Of a DNA stretch of 13,743 nucleotides, positions 7,591-13,743 are shown one piece after another. A program made the position numbers and the translations under genes. Source of the stretch: Candidatus Hodarchaeota archaeon (lineage in GTDB: Archaea; Asgardarchaeota; Heimdallarchaeia; Hodarchaeales; Hodarchaeaceae). The stretch covers positions 1 through 13,743 of the forward strand of contig JAEOTU010000357.1 in the NCBI GenBank assembly GCA_016839665.1. Reading direction: 5' to 3'. The notes below the pieces were generated by a model. That model was not told the origin of the DNA and ran no database searches. It saw nothing but the letters and a program-made list of their open reading frames with translations. Position 1 is the stretch's first letter. The number at the start of each line of letters is the position of its first letter.

Positions 7591-8187
7591 TCAAAACCTC
7601 AACTCCTTGAGATAATCCTCAAGAAAAGAAAACTGTTTTTCATATTGCTTCAATTGGTGAAGAGCATGATTTTTAAAACCTTGGAATTGGTCTTCATCAA
7701 GCCAATGCTTTTTTCTATAATCATTCGCTTGAGAAATCAGATCAATTAGATCGGATACTCTTGCAATATGGTATTCTTCACTCTGATGATCATTTAAGAA
7801 TGTGTCAAGGGATTCTTTTATTGGATCAGGAGCTTTCGCTAAAATGTTTTGAATCGCTCCTAATTCAAGCTGTTGTTGGAATTGTACCAAAAATTCAGGG
7901 TCTACAACCTTGTCTACACTTTTATCCATGTCGAAATACTCTGACTCATTTAGATCGTGCAATAACGCTATTAAGACTGCCTTTTCTACATCAAGTAATG
8001 ACTGCTCTGACCCACGAAGATCATTTTCTAGAATACAAAATAAATATGTGAGAAAGGTAACAGACCAAGAGTGATCTGCAAGCGATTCTATTGAACCTGG
8101 GGGAACACCTGCTCGTACCCATCCTGTTCTTAGTAATCTTTTCATCAAAACAATGTTCTCAATCAATTTCAACCTTTTTCCCAACAT
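7591..8187 (-). CDS. HD-domain protein, YfbR/HDDC2-like 5'-deoxynucleotidase
   Basis: A 198-residue HD-superfamily phosphohydrolase, probably removing phosphate from (deoxy)nucleoside 5'-monophosphates. Family landmarks are RLLRTGWVRAGVPPGSIESL (residues 17-36), the metal ligands H39 in LADHSW, H77-D78 in ALLHDLNE with E81, and D146 in RVSDLIDLI. The start at ATG 8187 is chosen because it opens as MLGKRLKLIENIVLMKRL, the short helix that normally precedes LxRTGW; a TTG at 8211 would add eight residues. It lies downstream of the S25e gene on the same strand with a gap of about 220 bases, so it probably has its own promoter. It converges on the nucleotidyltransferase gene, whose stop is 8 bases away. 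The exact nucleotide preference cannot be read from sequence. Confidence 0.88.
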   Translation of the reverse strand: MLGKRLKLIENIVLMKRLLRTGWVRAGVPPGSIESLADHSWSVTFLTYLFCILENDLRGSEQSLLDVEKAVLIALLHDLNESEYFDMDKSVDKVVDPEFLVQFQQQLELGAIQNILAKAPDPIKESLDTFLNDHQSEEYHIARVSDLIDLISQANDYRKKHWLDEDQFQGFKNHALHQLKQYEKQFSFLEDYLKELRF

Positions 8188-8408
8188 TACAAACTTTCTT
8201 TTTTGCAGCAAGAGCGCTAAGCTGTTGTTTTGCTTAAATTCAATATTTGGGTATTAATCATTTCTTTGAGAAAAAAAGATAGGATTCCAGTTCTAATCAG
8301 TGACATTAACCCTAATTTGTCCCTAGAATCCTTAATCTGATAAAATTCAGAATAGTGATAAAATACTATGCGAGTTCTAAAACTAAGTCAATAAAACAAG
8401 ATAATTTG
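8188..8408. other. Intergenic region between S25e and HD genes, with short repeats
   Basis: About 220 AT-rich bases downstream of S25e and upstream of the HD gene. It holds two direct copies of TGATAAAAT (8338-8346 and 8356-8364) spaced 18 bases start to start, and a separated inverted repeat AGGATTC (8281-8287)/GAATCCT (8326-8332). On the minus strand a TATA-like TTTAAG/AAATATT stretch near 8227-8250 could be the HD-gene promoter. T-rich runs on the minus strand just after the S25e stop could end its transcript. No tRNA-like pattern or convincing open frame was seen. Confidence 0.35.
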
Positions 8409-8699
8409 TTAGTTTTTGACATAAACCTTAAGGCGACGATTGGATGTTTCTAGTTTCACAATTTTCTTTTCTTCCAAATCATCTAACAGTTGTTTTGCAA
8501 CTGAAACCCTGATATCTTGCTTAGCAGCAATTTCTTGAGGTGTAACTACAAAATTCTTTCTTTTTGAATAGTCTTCTTCTAATTCTTTGAGTAATTCCTT
8601 GTATTCATCTCCTACAAGCAGTTTTCGTTCATAACTAGAATACTCGAAGATTTTACCCCAACGACGTTTTTTACGAGTTCTTTTATCAATGATACTCAC
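8409..8699 (-). CDS. rps25e: Ribosomal protein S25e
   Basis: Small basic protein of the 30S subunit, known from eukaryotes and from TACK/Asgard archaea. The N-terminus carries the KKRRWGK patch (residues 10-16), matching the KKKWSK-type element of the family. The C-terminal winged-helix region reads VTPQEIAAKQDIRVSVAKQLLDDLEEKKIV and ends NRRLKVYV (87-94), which lines up with the eukaryotic ITPAVVSERLKIRGSLARA segment and its final strand. The frame opens at TTG 8714. I place the start at GTG 8699, giving 96 residues, because GGAG on the minus strand lies 9 bases before it, at good Shine-Dalgarno spacing. The gene stands alone; a minus-strand AT-rich promoter stretch lies at about 8740-8770. 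The family assignment is firm although no gene name is otherwise indicated by context. Confidence 0.85.
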   Translation of the reverse strand: MSIIDKRTRKKRRWGKIFEYSSYERKLLVGDEYKELLKELEEDYSKRKNFVVTPQEIAAKQDIRVSVAKQLLDDLEEKKIVKLETSNRRLKVYVKN

Positions 8700-8935
8700 T
8701 ATCGCGTGCTCCAAATAACCTGATTACTGTGTATGATGCTTTTATTCTTGTATTTATGATTCTTTTCGTGACATTCTCTGACAATTAATATCAGATTTAT
8801 TTTCTTCATTAATATTGAAGCAGACTCCAGACAAAGATATTTAACCAGTTGTTTATGAAAGAATGTACCTTCTAATTCTGTCTATAAAGGAAAATTATTA
8901 ACCTAAAGTTCCCATTTATCAAGGATGTTGAGAAA
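8700..8935. promoter_or_regulatory. Divergent intergenic region between S25e and the flippase fusion gene
   Basis: This region carries promoters in both directions. On the plus strand, CAAAGATATTTAA (8832-8844) looks like a BRE plus TATA box and TCTATAAAGG (8881-8890) is a second candidate. The latter would place a transcript start about 25 bases before the ATG at 8936. AAGGAT (8921-8926), about 10 bases upstream of that ATG, is a plausible Shine-Dalgarno. On the minus strand, CGAAAAG followed by CATAAATAC (within about 8755-8775) may serve S25e. No RNA gene or open frame of note was found. Confidence 0.4.
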
Positions 8936-11575
8936 ATGCGAAGAAAAGGGCTTTTCATTGGTTGTTTTCTAATTCCTTTCGTGATTGTCGTTTTTTCACC
9001 GATAATATTTGCTTCCTCCAGGCCTTCTCAGATTGGAATTTCGAGTTCCTTACTCTATCTGTATAAAGAACCGCATGGGACAATGCAAGAACGATGTGGA
9101 TTGGATCAAAATGTTCAGTTAACATCCCGAACTAGCCTCCCTTCCACTTTGACTCAATATGATGGTTTGATCTTAGATGATTTTGTCCTAACGTCTGAAG
9201 AAATTGATCGAGTCTTGTCTTTTCTTCAAGCTGATAAAGGACTCTTCATAATAACAGGCCCCAATTTAACAAATGATGCTTCATTGCTTCAAGCTTTAAA
9301 TTTAACAACGTCCACAGTCGGCCAATCTAAAGGGTCTAGTACTTTACCTCAGATCGCATCAAAAAATCATCCTTTAGTTGCGAAAATTGAATGGAATTCA
9401 GTACCAGCAGTATATAACACGACTTCTTTTTCAGTATCCGATCAGGCTTCGGTTATTATTGAGGATTCAGATCAGAATCCATTGATATTTGAATCAACTA
9501 CTTCTAATATAATTGTATTGACTATCTGGCCTGAAGAAATTCACAACGCTGAATTTTTACAATGGCCGTATTATAATTATCTTTTACGACTTAATGAGAT
9601 GTTAATTGTTGGAGTAGAGGAGACAAATCTACCTCACTATGCGGACTGGCTCTATTCTCCTGTTCCACACATGCAAGATTCGCTCCTTTTAGGTTTTGGG
9701 GTAATTATTTCTGTTCTAGTTACCATAGGAGGATTCCTGTATTCGAGGAGAGTCTCTCGAACTAATCCAATATCAGAAGAAGAACTCGAGGGGATGGCAC
9801 AAGAAGTTAAGGTCGTTAAAGAGTGGGAAGATGTAGGAATGCACAGACAAATATCAGGTTTCTTGGTTCAACTGTTCATTGGGATGCTCATCATCCTCCC
9901 GAATGTAATAATGACCGTCTTGGTCTTTCCCCTGATAATCCTTCCCTCTCCACAAGCAGCTGGGTTCTATGACTTTACTATTCATTTTTTTGAAGCGATT
10001 TGGTTAGTTTTCGATCTGGGAACTTCCATAGTACTTGTCAAATTCTTTGCGGAACACCGAGTAGAACGACCGCAAAAAGCTGTTCGTTACATCCAGATAT
10101 TTGTTTGGTACCAAATGCTCTCGGGTGTACTCCAATTATTTCTAATTTCATTCCTTGGATCATTGATTTTTCCCCGAACTTTCTTGGCTCACATGAGCTG
10201 GGTTTTTGTAACTCATGCTTTCTTCCAATGGCCTGCCTTTTTCTTGGTTTTTTTGTTAATCTTTAGGGCAATGAATCGTCTAGACTTTTTCCAGGTTCTA
10301 AATATACTGACTTATGGGATTTTTAACATAACATTACAATACTTGGTGATTGTAATATTCCGTGCTGTTCTTGGACCAAATATTGTCTTCGGGGACTCTC
10401 TCGCAGGTGCCATTGGTTATTCTGTGGGTTATTATGTGGTTCAAATAGCCAGCTTTCTAACTGGTTTATGGATGTTCAAACGACTGGGCTTCTCTGTAAG
10501 AAATCTCTTCCGTGTAGACTTCTCATTGTCAGAGATTAAGGAATCCTTTGTATTTGGAACAAAATGGGCCTTCGGAAACATGTGGGTTCCATTAGGATGG
10601 TTCCTACAAGTGTTTCTAATTGCTACATTTATCCCCAACTACACTGAACAGCAGGGATTCTTTTCTATTGCATGGGGGTTTGCTCAGATTGTCATGTTGG
10701 TAGGTTTGTTTGCTGAATCAATGCTTGGAGGTATTTCGGAGTCATTTCATGCCCATCGCAAGGTTTTAACTCAATATTATGCTTGTAATGCCTGGAAATG
10801 GGCTGCATTTTTGGATTTCTACCTTGTTGGTGCCTTAGTGGCTATTGGTCCCCGACTCATTCTCGGGGGAGCTGGTCAAGAATGGGCCGGAGCCGCTATT
10901 CTCATACCTTGGTTATTGCTTTTTCATACCTTCGGTTTCTTAAGCTGGTTAGGTGATTGGATGTTTGCTGGTTCTGATCGTCCAGGTTGGGCTGCTGGAA
11001 GCTGGATCATTGAACAAAGCATACGAGGACTCTTGTTACTATTATTTATTCCCCAGTATTTGTTTTTCACAAGTATATTTAATTCTCCCCTTGTTGCTGT
11101 TATGTTTGCTTATATTCCAGCTTTAATCATCAAAGATATTTACATGTGGTTTGGTATCAGACGGTCCGAGTACTTTCAATTTAAATGGAAAGATCTGTTC
11201 TATCAGGGAATAATTGCTCCAATAGCTACAGGAATTTCAGTCTTAATTATTACTGAAATCATGTGTTCCATAATATGGCAAGGTGATATAGTCACTTCAG
11301 TCATCATTCTGCTATTAGGTACTTTTCCGATGATTTTTATTGCCAGCTTCTTATTTGGTTTATTGGGAGGATTTGATACTAATACACTAGCAGAATTCAA
11401 AAAAGCAGCACAAATGGCTAAAGGAGTAGGTGTGCTTGCCCGATTAATGTATTGGGCAGCTGAAAAAGGGGCCAATATCTCCCCCCTCCACAATAAATTC
11501 CCGATTTCCATTTATCAAGAAGCCATGGACGAAGCTCAATCATTAACCGAAGAGAAAAAAGTACTAGTAATTTGA
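8936..11575 (+). CDS. Exported GATase-like domain fused to MOP/Wzx-like polysaccharide flippase
   Basis: An 879-residue polytopic membrane protein. Residues 1-27 are a basic start followed by a hydrophobic signal/anchor. Residues about 32-225 form a predicted extracytoplasmic domain with the pattern of a class-I glutamine-amidotransferase-like or ThuA-like fold (LILDDFVLTSEEIDRVLSFL then GLFIITGP). It has no nucleophile Cys, so it is probably binding only, and carries NxS/T sequons at N110, N122 and N161. A membrane span at about 251-269 leads to a short cytoplasmic linker. From about 305 to 813 there are roughly 13 further spans, with 'F-D-L-G-T-S-I-V-L-V-K-F-F-A-E' (359-373) and KAVRYIQIFVWYQ (381-393) resembling the MOP-superfamily oligosaccharide flippases. 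The tail is cytoplasmic. Likely role: flipping a lipid-linked glycan or similar across the membrane. The stop overlaps the methyltransferase start. Substrate is unknown. Confidence 0.75.
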   Translation: MRRKGLFIGCFLIPFVIVVFSPIIFASSRPSQIGISSSLLYLYKEPHGTMQERCGLDQNVQLTSRTSLPSTLTQYDGLILDDFVLTSEEIDRVLSFLQADKGLFIITGPNLTNDASLLQALNLTTSTVGQSKGSSTLPQIASKNHPLVAKIEWNSVPAVYNTTSFSVSDQASVIIEDSDQNPLIFESTTSNIIVLTIWPEEIHNAEFLQWPYYNYLLRLNEMLIVGVEETNLPHYADWLYSPVPHMQDSLLLGFGVIISVLVTIGGFLYSRRVSRTNPISEEELEGMAQEVKVVKEWEDVGMHRQISGFLVQLFIGMLIILPNVIMTVLVFPLIILPSPQAAGFYDFTIHFFEAIWLVFDLGTSIVLVKFFAEHRVERPQKAVRYIQIFVWYQMLSGVLQLFLISFLGSLIFPRTFLAHMSWVFVTHAFFQWPAFFLVFLLIFRAMNRLDFFQVLNILTYGIFNITLQYLVIVIFRAVLGPNIVFGDSLAGAIGYSVGYYVVQIASFLTGLWMFKRLGFSVRNLFRVDFSLSEIKESFVFGTKWAFGNMWVPLGWFLQVFLIATFIPNYTEQQGFFSIAWGFAQIVMLVGLFAESMLGGISESFHAHRKVLTQYYACNAWKWAAFLDFYLVGALVAIGPRLILGGAGQEWAGAAILIPWLLLFHTFGFLSWLGDWMFAGSDRPGWAAGSWIIEQSIRGLLLLLFIPQYLFFTSIFNSPLVAVMFAYIPALIIKDIYMWFGIRRSEYFQFKWKDLFYQGIIAPIATGISVLIITEIMCSIIWQGDIVTSVIILLLGTFPMIFIASFLFGLLGGFDTNTLAEFKKAAQMAKGVGVLARLMYWAAEKGANISPLHNKFPISIYQEAMDEAQSLTEEKKVLVI

Positions 11576-12330
11576 TAACAAGAAGTGTACTGCTAATGTG
11601 TAAAGCTTTTGGAGCAAGTTTACTTGCATATTGGAAAGGACAATCGGAAGCACAACACACGATAGAACGTGATGATGGTTACAAAGAGGAAATCGCGGTA
11701 GATTATCTATTCAAAACTTATCAGGAATGGACTCCAGAAGAAATCCATTCTCTTAAACACATTCCCCCAAATTCCACTGTCCTCGATATTGGATGTGGCG
11801 TTGGTAGAATAGCAACCCACCTTCAAACAAAAGGACTTAAGGTGGTCGGATTAGATTCATGTCCAACAGCAATTGAAATTGCTAAAGCGCGTGGATTGAA
11901 GTTTACTTTCCTAGGGAATGTATGTGCTTTAAGGAAACCTCCTGTGTTTGATACTTTTGATGTTATTCTAATGATGGGCAATAATTTTGGCTTATGTGGA
12001 GATATCCCCAAAACGGAAAAACTGCTGACACAGCTTAAATCCTTTCTTTCAACAAATGGATTACTGATTTTTTCTTGTCGAGATCCTCTAGATACTGATA
12101 ATCCTCTTCATTTAGCGTATCATAAAAGAAATTGTGTACAAAGGCGACCACCAGGACTCATCCGTCTTCGGATTATCTATCGAGATCTTGTAGATGATTG
12201 GTGGGATCTTCTGTTTGTTAAGCCTTTCACAGCCGAAAAGATTCTTGAAAACAGTGGATTCATGAAAATTGCGCTATATCAAGAAAAGAACTCCTCTGTT
12301 TTCTATTTAGTTGCGAAAAAACAAGCGTAG
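11572..12330 (+). CDS. Class I SAM-dependent methyltransferase
   Basis: A 252-residue Rossmann-fold methyltransferase of the Methyltransf_25/11 type. Motif I is VLDIGCGVGRI (70-80), the acidic residue ending strand 2 is D95 in VVGLDSCPTA, and the motif IV-like stretch is FDTFDVILMMGNNFGL (126-141). The C-terminal half contains RLRIIYRDLVDDWWDLLF and likely shapes the substrate site. No signal peptide or membrane span is evident, though the first 20 residues are rather hydrophobic. The longest frame starts with TTG at 11572, overlapping the upstream stop as TTGA, which would couple it to the flippase gene. ATG 11596 is the main alternative and would remove eight residues. Coupling suggests it methylates the glycan, lipid carrier or a protein linked to flippase function, but this is inferred from position only. 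Confidence 0.85.
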   Translation: MITRSVLLMCKAFGASLLAYWKGQSEAQHTIERDDGYKEEIAVDYLFKTYQEWTPEEIHSLKHIPPNSTVLDIGCGVGRIATHLQTKGLKVVGLDSCPTAIEIAKARGLKFTFLGNVCALRKPPVFDTFDVILMMGNNFGLCGDIPKTEKLLTQLKSFLSTNGLLIFSCRDPLDTDNPLHLAYHKRNCVQRRPPGLIRLRIIYRDLVDDWWDLLFVKPFTAEKILENSGFMKIALYQEKNSSVFYLVAKKQA

Positions 12331-12342
12331 CTTCTCAACAAT

Positions 12343-13116
12343 TCATTTCTTCGTCATATAGAAGTAGCTATACCATTTTTTAAAATGTAATTTCTTGTAT
12401 AGTGCAATAGCCTCATGATTCTCCCTGACAACTTGAAGATAGATGTGTGTTCCACCAAGAGTTGTAGCCCATTCAACAGATTGATAAAGAAGAGTAGTAG
12501 CTACTCCCTGTCTTCGATAATCTGGATCAACAATGAGATCCATGATCCCTAAATAGCCGCTTTGCAAAATTCCTAAAACTATCCCGATTATTTGGTCTTC
12601 AGTGACAGCAGCAAATAATTTTTTCAAAGGAATAGTGATACGATCAATAATTCCTAGTATTCCAATAAGATCTTCTTTAGATCGATTCGTTGCTAGCTTA
12701 ACTAAGGCCTCAGACCATGCTTTTGTACGTTCAGAAGAACAAACATATTGATATTGATTAATAATGACTTCTTTCTTAAAATGCTGCAATTTTGTACCCA
12801 AAATATCTACGATTGGCTCAGCTTGATAATCTAATTCCACCAATCTCGAATATAACTTTGATGGTTCATAATAATCATGGAGCATGAACTTTACTGGCAA
12901 ATTATACTTTCGATAAGCTTTTTCCACAAAATTGATGTCTTGTTTCAGGTTGTTACCATAATAATACAAAGGTAGAACTGAGTTTGCACGAGAAGTTGCT
13001 CCATCTGTAAATCGTAAAATCCAACCGTTAAGGAATAAATAATTCTTCGCAGGCCAAGCGTTATTAGCAATTTCTTGTAAATGTATCACTTTTCCACGAT
13101 TTAACACTGTTTTCAC
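12343..13116 (-). CDS. GNAT-family N-acetyltransferase with extra N-terminal half
   Basis: About 257 residues, from GTG 13116. The C-terminal half is a standard GNAT fold: strand MDLIVDPDYRRQGVATTLL with the acetyl-CoA pyrophosphate loop RRQGVA (201-206), then NHEAIALYKKLHF (233-245). The N-terminal half carries NAWPA (19-23), NGWILRF and RANSVLP (43-49), a pattern I recognise from a subgroup of bacterial and archaeal two-lobed GNAT proteins. The substrate (amine, protein N-terminus or antibiotic-like molecule) is unknown. The start is uncertain because no in-frame ATG precedes the conserved region. Options are TTG 13158, GTG 13116, GTG 13107 and GTG 13089. 13116 is preferred because it clears the hairpin at 13138-13170 and leaves a family-like N-terminus. 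It lies downstream of the prenyltransferase on the same strand, probably co-transcribed, and its stop is 12 bases from that of the convergent methyltransferase. Confidence 0.82.
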   Translation of the reverse strand: MKTVLNRGKVIHLQEIANNAWPAKNYLFLNGWILRFTDGATSRANSVLPLYYYGNNLKQDINFVEKAYRKYNLPVKFMLHDYYEPSKLYSRLVELDYQAEPIVDILGTKLQHFKKEVIINQYQYVCSSERTKAWSEALVKLATNRSKEDLIGILGIIDRITIPLKKLFAAVTEDQIIGIVLGILQSGYLGIMDLIVDPDYRRQGVATTLLYQSVEWATTLGGTHIYLQVVRENHEAIALYKKLHFKKWYSYFYMTKK

Positions 13117-13137
13117 ATTAGTTAGAGGAAGTAAAAA

Positions 13138-13170
13138 CCATTCTAGAATAAACAACAACTACTAGAATGG
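13138..13170. repeat. Perfect 9-bp inverted repeat at the UbiA/GNAT junction
   Basis: CCATTCTAG (13138-13146) and CTAGAATGG (13162-13170) are exact reverse complements with a 15-base AT-rich loop. The element lies a few bases past the prenyltransferase stop (13178, minus strand) and spans the TTG start candidate of the GNAT gene. It could be a weak terminator or RNA-processing stem-loop, a translational control element, or a protein-binding site. There is no poly-T tract after it on the minus strand. A 9-bp match with short loop is expected a few times by chance in a window this size. Confidence 0.35.
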
Positions 13171-13177
13171 AATTGAA

Positions 13178-13743
13178 TTAAGCAGAAATAACAAATAAAA
13201 GCAATTTCATTAACCCTTCAAACAGAAATCCGACGATGCCTAATGTAATACAGCTTTTCAGCATTTTTTTGGTATAAGTCGAATTAGTTATTATTTCTTC
13301 TTCTGTTCGATTAAACATCAAATATCCAGAGTAAAGAATGATCACATCAATAATTAGAACTATCAAGATGAAGATAAATGAGATATAATACCCTAAGAAT
13401 ATAGGTAGAGGGTTAACGAATATTAATACTAGCAGGATAAGAAAACCCAGGTTTCGGGCTGGTTTAACCCCATATCTAAGAGCAACTGATTGAACATCTT
13501 TTAATTGATCTCCATGAACATCCTCTATGTCTTTTATTACTTCTCTTCCTACAATAAGTAGGAAAGCAAATATGGCTGGAAATAACATGGTTTCATAACA
13601 CATAGTAAGAAATCCACCATAAATGAACGGGATGGCTGTAAGAAGACCAATCATGATATTACCCATGAACCCAGACCGCTTAAAGTACATTGCATAGAGA
13701 TATAGTAGAATTCCCCCAACAAGAGCAATGAAAGAAGCTATTA
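13178..13743 (-). CDS. UbiA-family prenyltransferase, DGGGP-synthase-like (5' truncated by window)
   Basis: Integral membrane prenyltransferase whose coding frame runs off the right edge, so at least 187 residues are visible and the N-terminus is missing. An in-frame ATG at 13690 is internal, because coding-like sequence (IALVGGILLYLYAM) continues upstream. The segment FKRSGFMGNIMIGLLTAIPF, the GRE, then KDIEDVHGD with the acidic residues of the second UbiA Asp-rich motif, then VALRYG, closely follow archaeal geranylgeranylglycerol-phosphate geranylgeranyltransferases. Those enzymes add the second prenyl chain in archaeal ether-lipid synthesis. About five to six hydrophobic spans are visible. 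The first Asp-rich motif lies outside the window, so a different UbiA role (quinone or haem prenylation) cannot be excluded. It is upstream of the GNAT gene on the same strand. Confidence 0.85.
   Translation of the reverse strand, partial: IASFIALVGGILLYLYAMYFKRSGFMGNIMIGLLTAIPFIYGGFLTMCYETMLFPAIFAFLLIVGREVIKDIEDVHGDQLKDVQSVALRYGVKPARNLGFLILLVLIFVNPLPIFLGYYISFIFILIVLIIDVIILYSGYLMFNRTEEEIITNSTYTKKMLKSCITLGIVGFLFEGLMKLLLFVISA

Noticed and set aside
7761..8051. A 96-residue plus-strand open frame
   Set aside because: Antisense to the HD-domain gene, whose metal-ligand motifs are clear.
8281..8332. Inverted repeat AGGATTC/GAATCCT as a possible ncRNA or terminator
   Set aside because: Seven-base arms with a loop of nearly 40 bases and no T-tract; expected often by chance.
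11203..11660. Two overlapping minus-strand open frames
   Set aside because: Antisense shadows of the flippase and methyltransferase genes; composition and motifs support the plus-strand genes.
13178..13690. ATG 13690 as the true start of the prenyltransferase
   Set aside because: The frame stays open to the window edge and encodes a membrane span typical of the preceding part of UbiA proteins, so the gene is truncated by the window.
1..13743. tRNA genes, CRISPR arrays, insertion sequences or attachment sites
   Set aside because: No T-loop-like GGTTCRAATCC pattern, regularly spaced repeats, transposase or terminal inverted repeats were seen in the gaps.

Overview
This window is visibly AT-rich, gene-dense archaeal chromosome. 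The lineage evidence comes from the genes. There is a ribosomal protein S25e gene (8409-8699), a protein found in eukaryotes and in TACK and Asgard archaea but missing from most Euryarchaeota. There is a UbiA prenyltransferase of the archaeal ether-lipid type (13178 to the right edge), a RecA-superfamily KaiC/GvpD-like ATPase tail at the left edge, and a domain otherwise typical of archaeal glutamyl-tRNA synthetases (in 6578-7582). S25e together with a bacterial/eukaryotic-style lipid enzyme (alkylglycerone-phosphate synthase) makes an Asgard-type archaeon my best guess. That is an inference and no rRNA is present to confirm it.

Layout. (a) 1-892, plus strand: a tightly coupled trio joined by ATGA stop/start overlaps. 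It consists of the end of a KaiC-like ATPase, a 58-residue zinc-ribbon protein, and a YkgJ-type cysteine-cluster protein. (b) 1037-4304: an alkylglycerone-phosphate synthase homologue (plus) converging on an FAD glycerol-3-phosphate dehydrogenase (minus). Both handle the G3P/DHAP pool. Upstream of the dehydrogenase on the same strand lies a TatD-family metal hydrolase (4386-5132). (c) 5285-7582, plus strand: a serine-hydroxymethyltransferase-like PLP enzyme that lacks the loop carrying the usual catalytic Glu, then a nucleotidyltransferase carrying a GluRS-N-terminus-like domain. (d) 7591-8699, minus strand: an HD-domain 5'-nucleotidase-like protein and S25e. (e) 8936-12330, plus strand: a large membrane protein joining an exported glutamine-amidotransferase-like domain to a polysaccharide-flippase (MOP superfamily) core, overlapped by a SAM methyltransferase. 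(f) 12343-13743, minus strand: a GNAT acetyltransferase downstream of the truncated prenyltransferase.

How the genes fit together. The window is largely housekeeping and accessory metabolism, with a membrane and envelope flavour: ether-lipid assembly (AGPS-like, GlpD-like, UbiA) and probable glycan export (flippase fusion plus methyltransferase). No insertion sequence, CRISPR array, tRNA, rRNA or integration site was seen. No stretch longer than 300 bases lacks a gene; the two longest gaps, around 8188-8408 and 8700-8935, are described in the feature list. Several genes have non-ATG or ambiguous starts (TTG/GTG), stated case by case.
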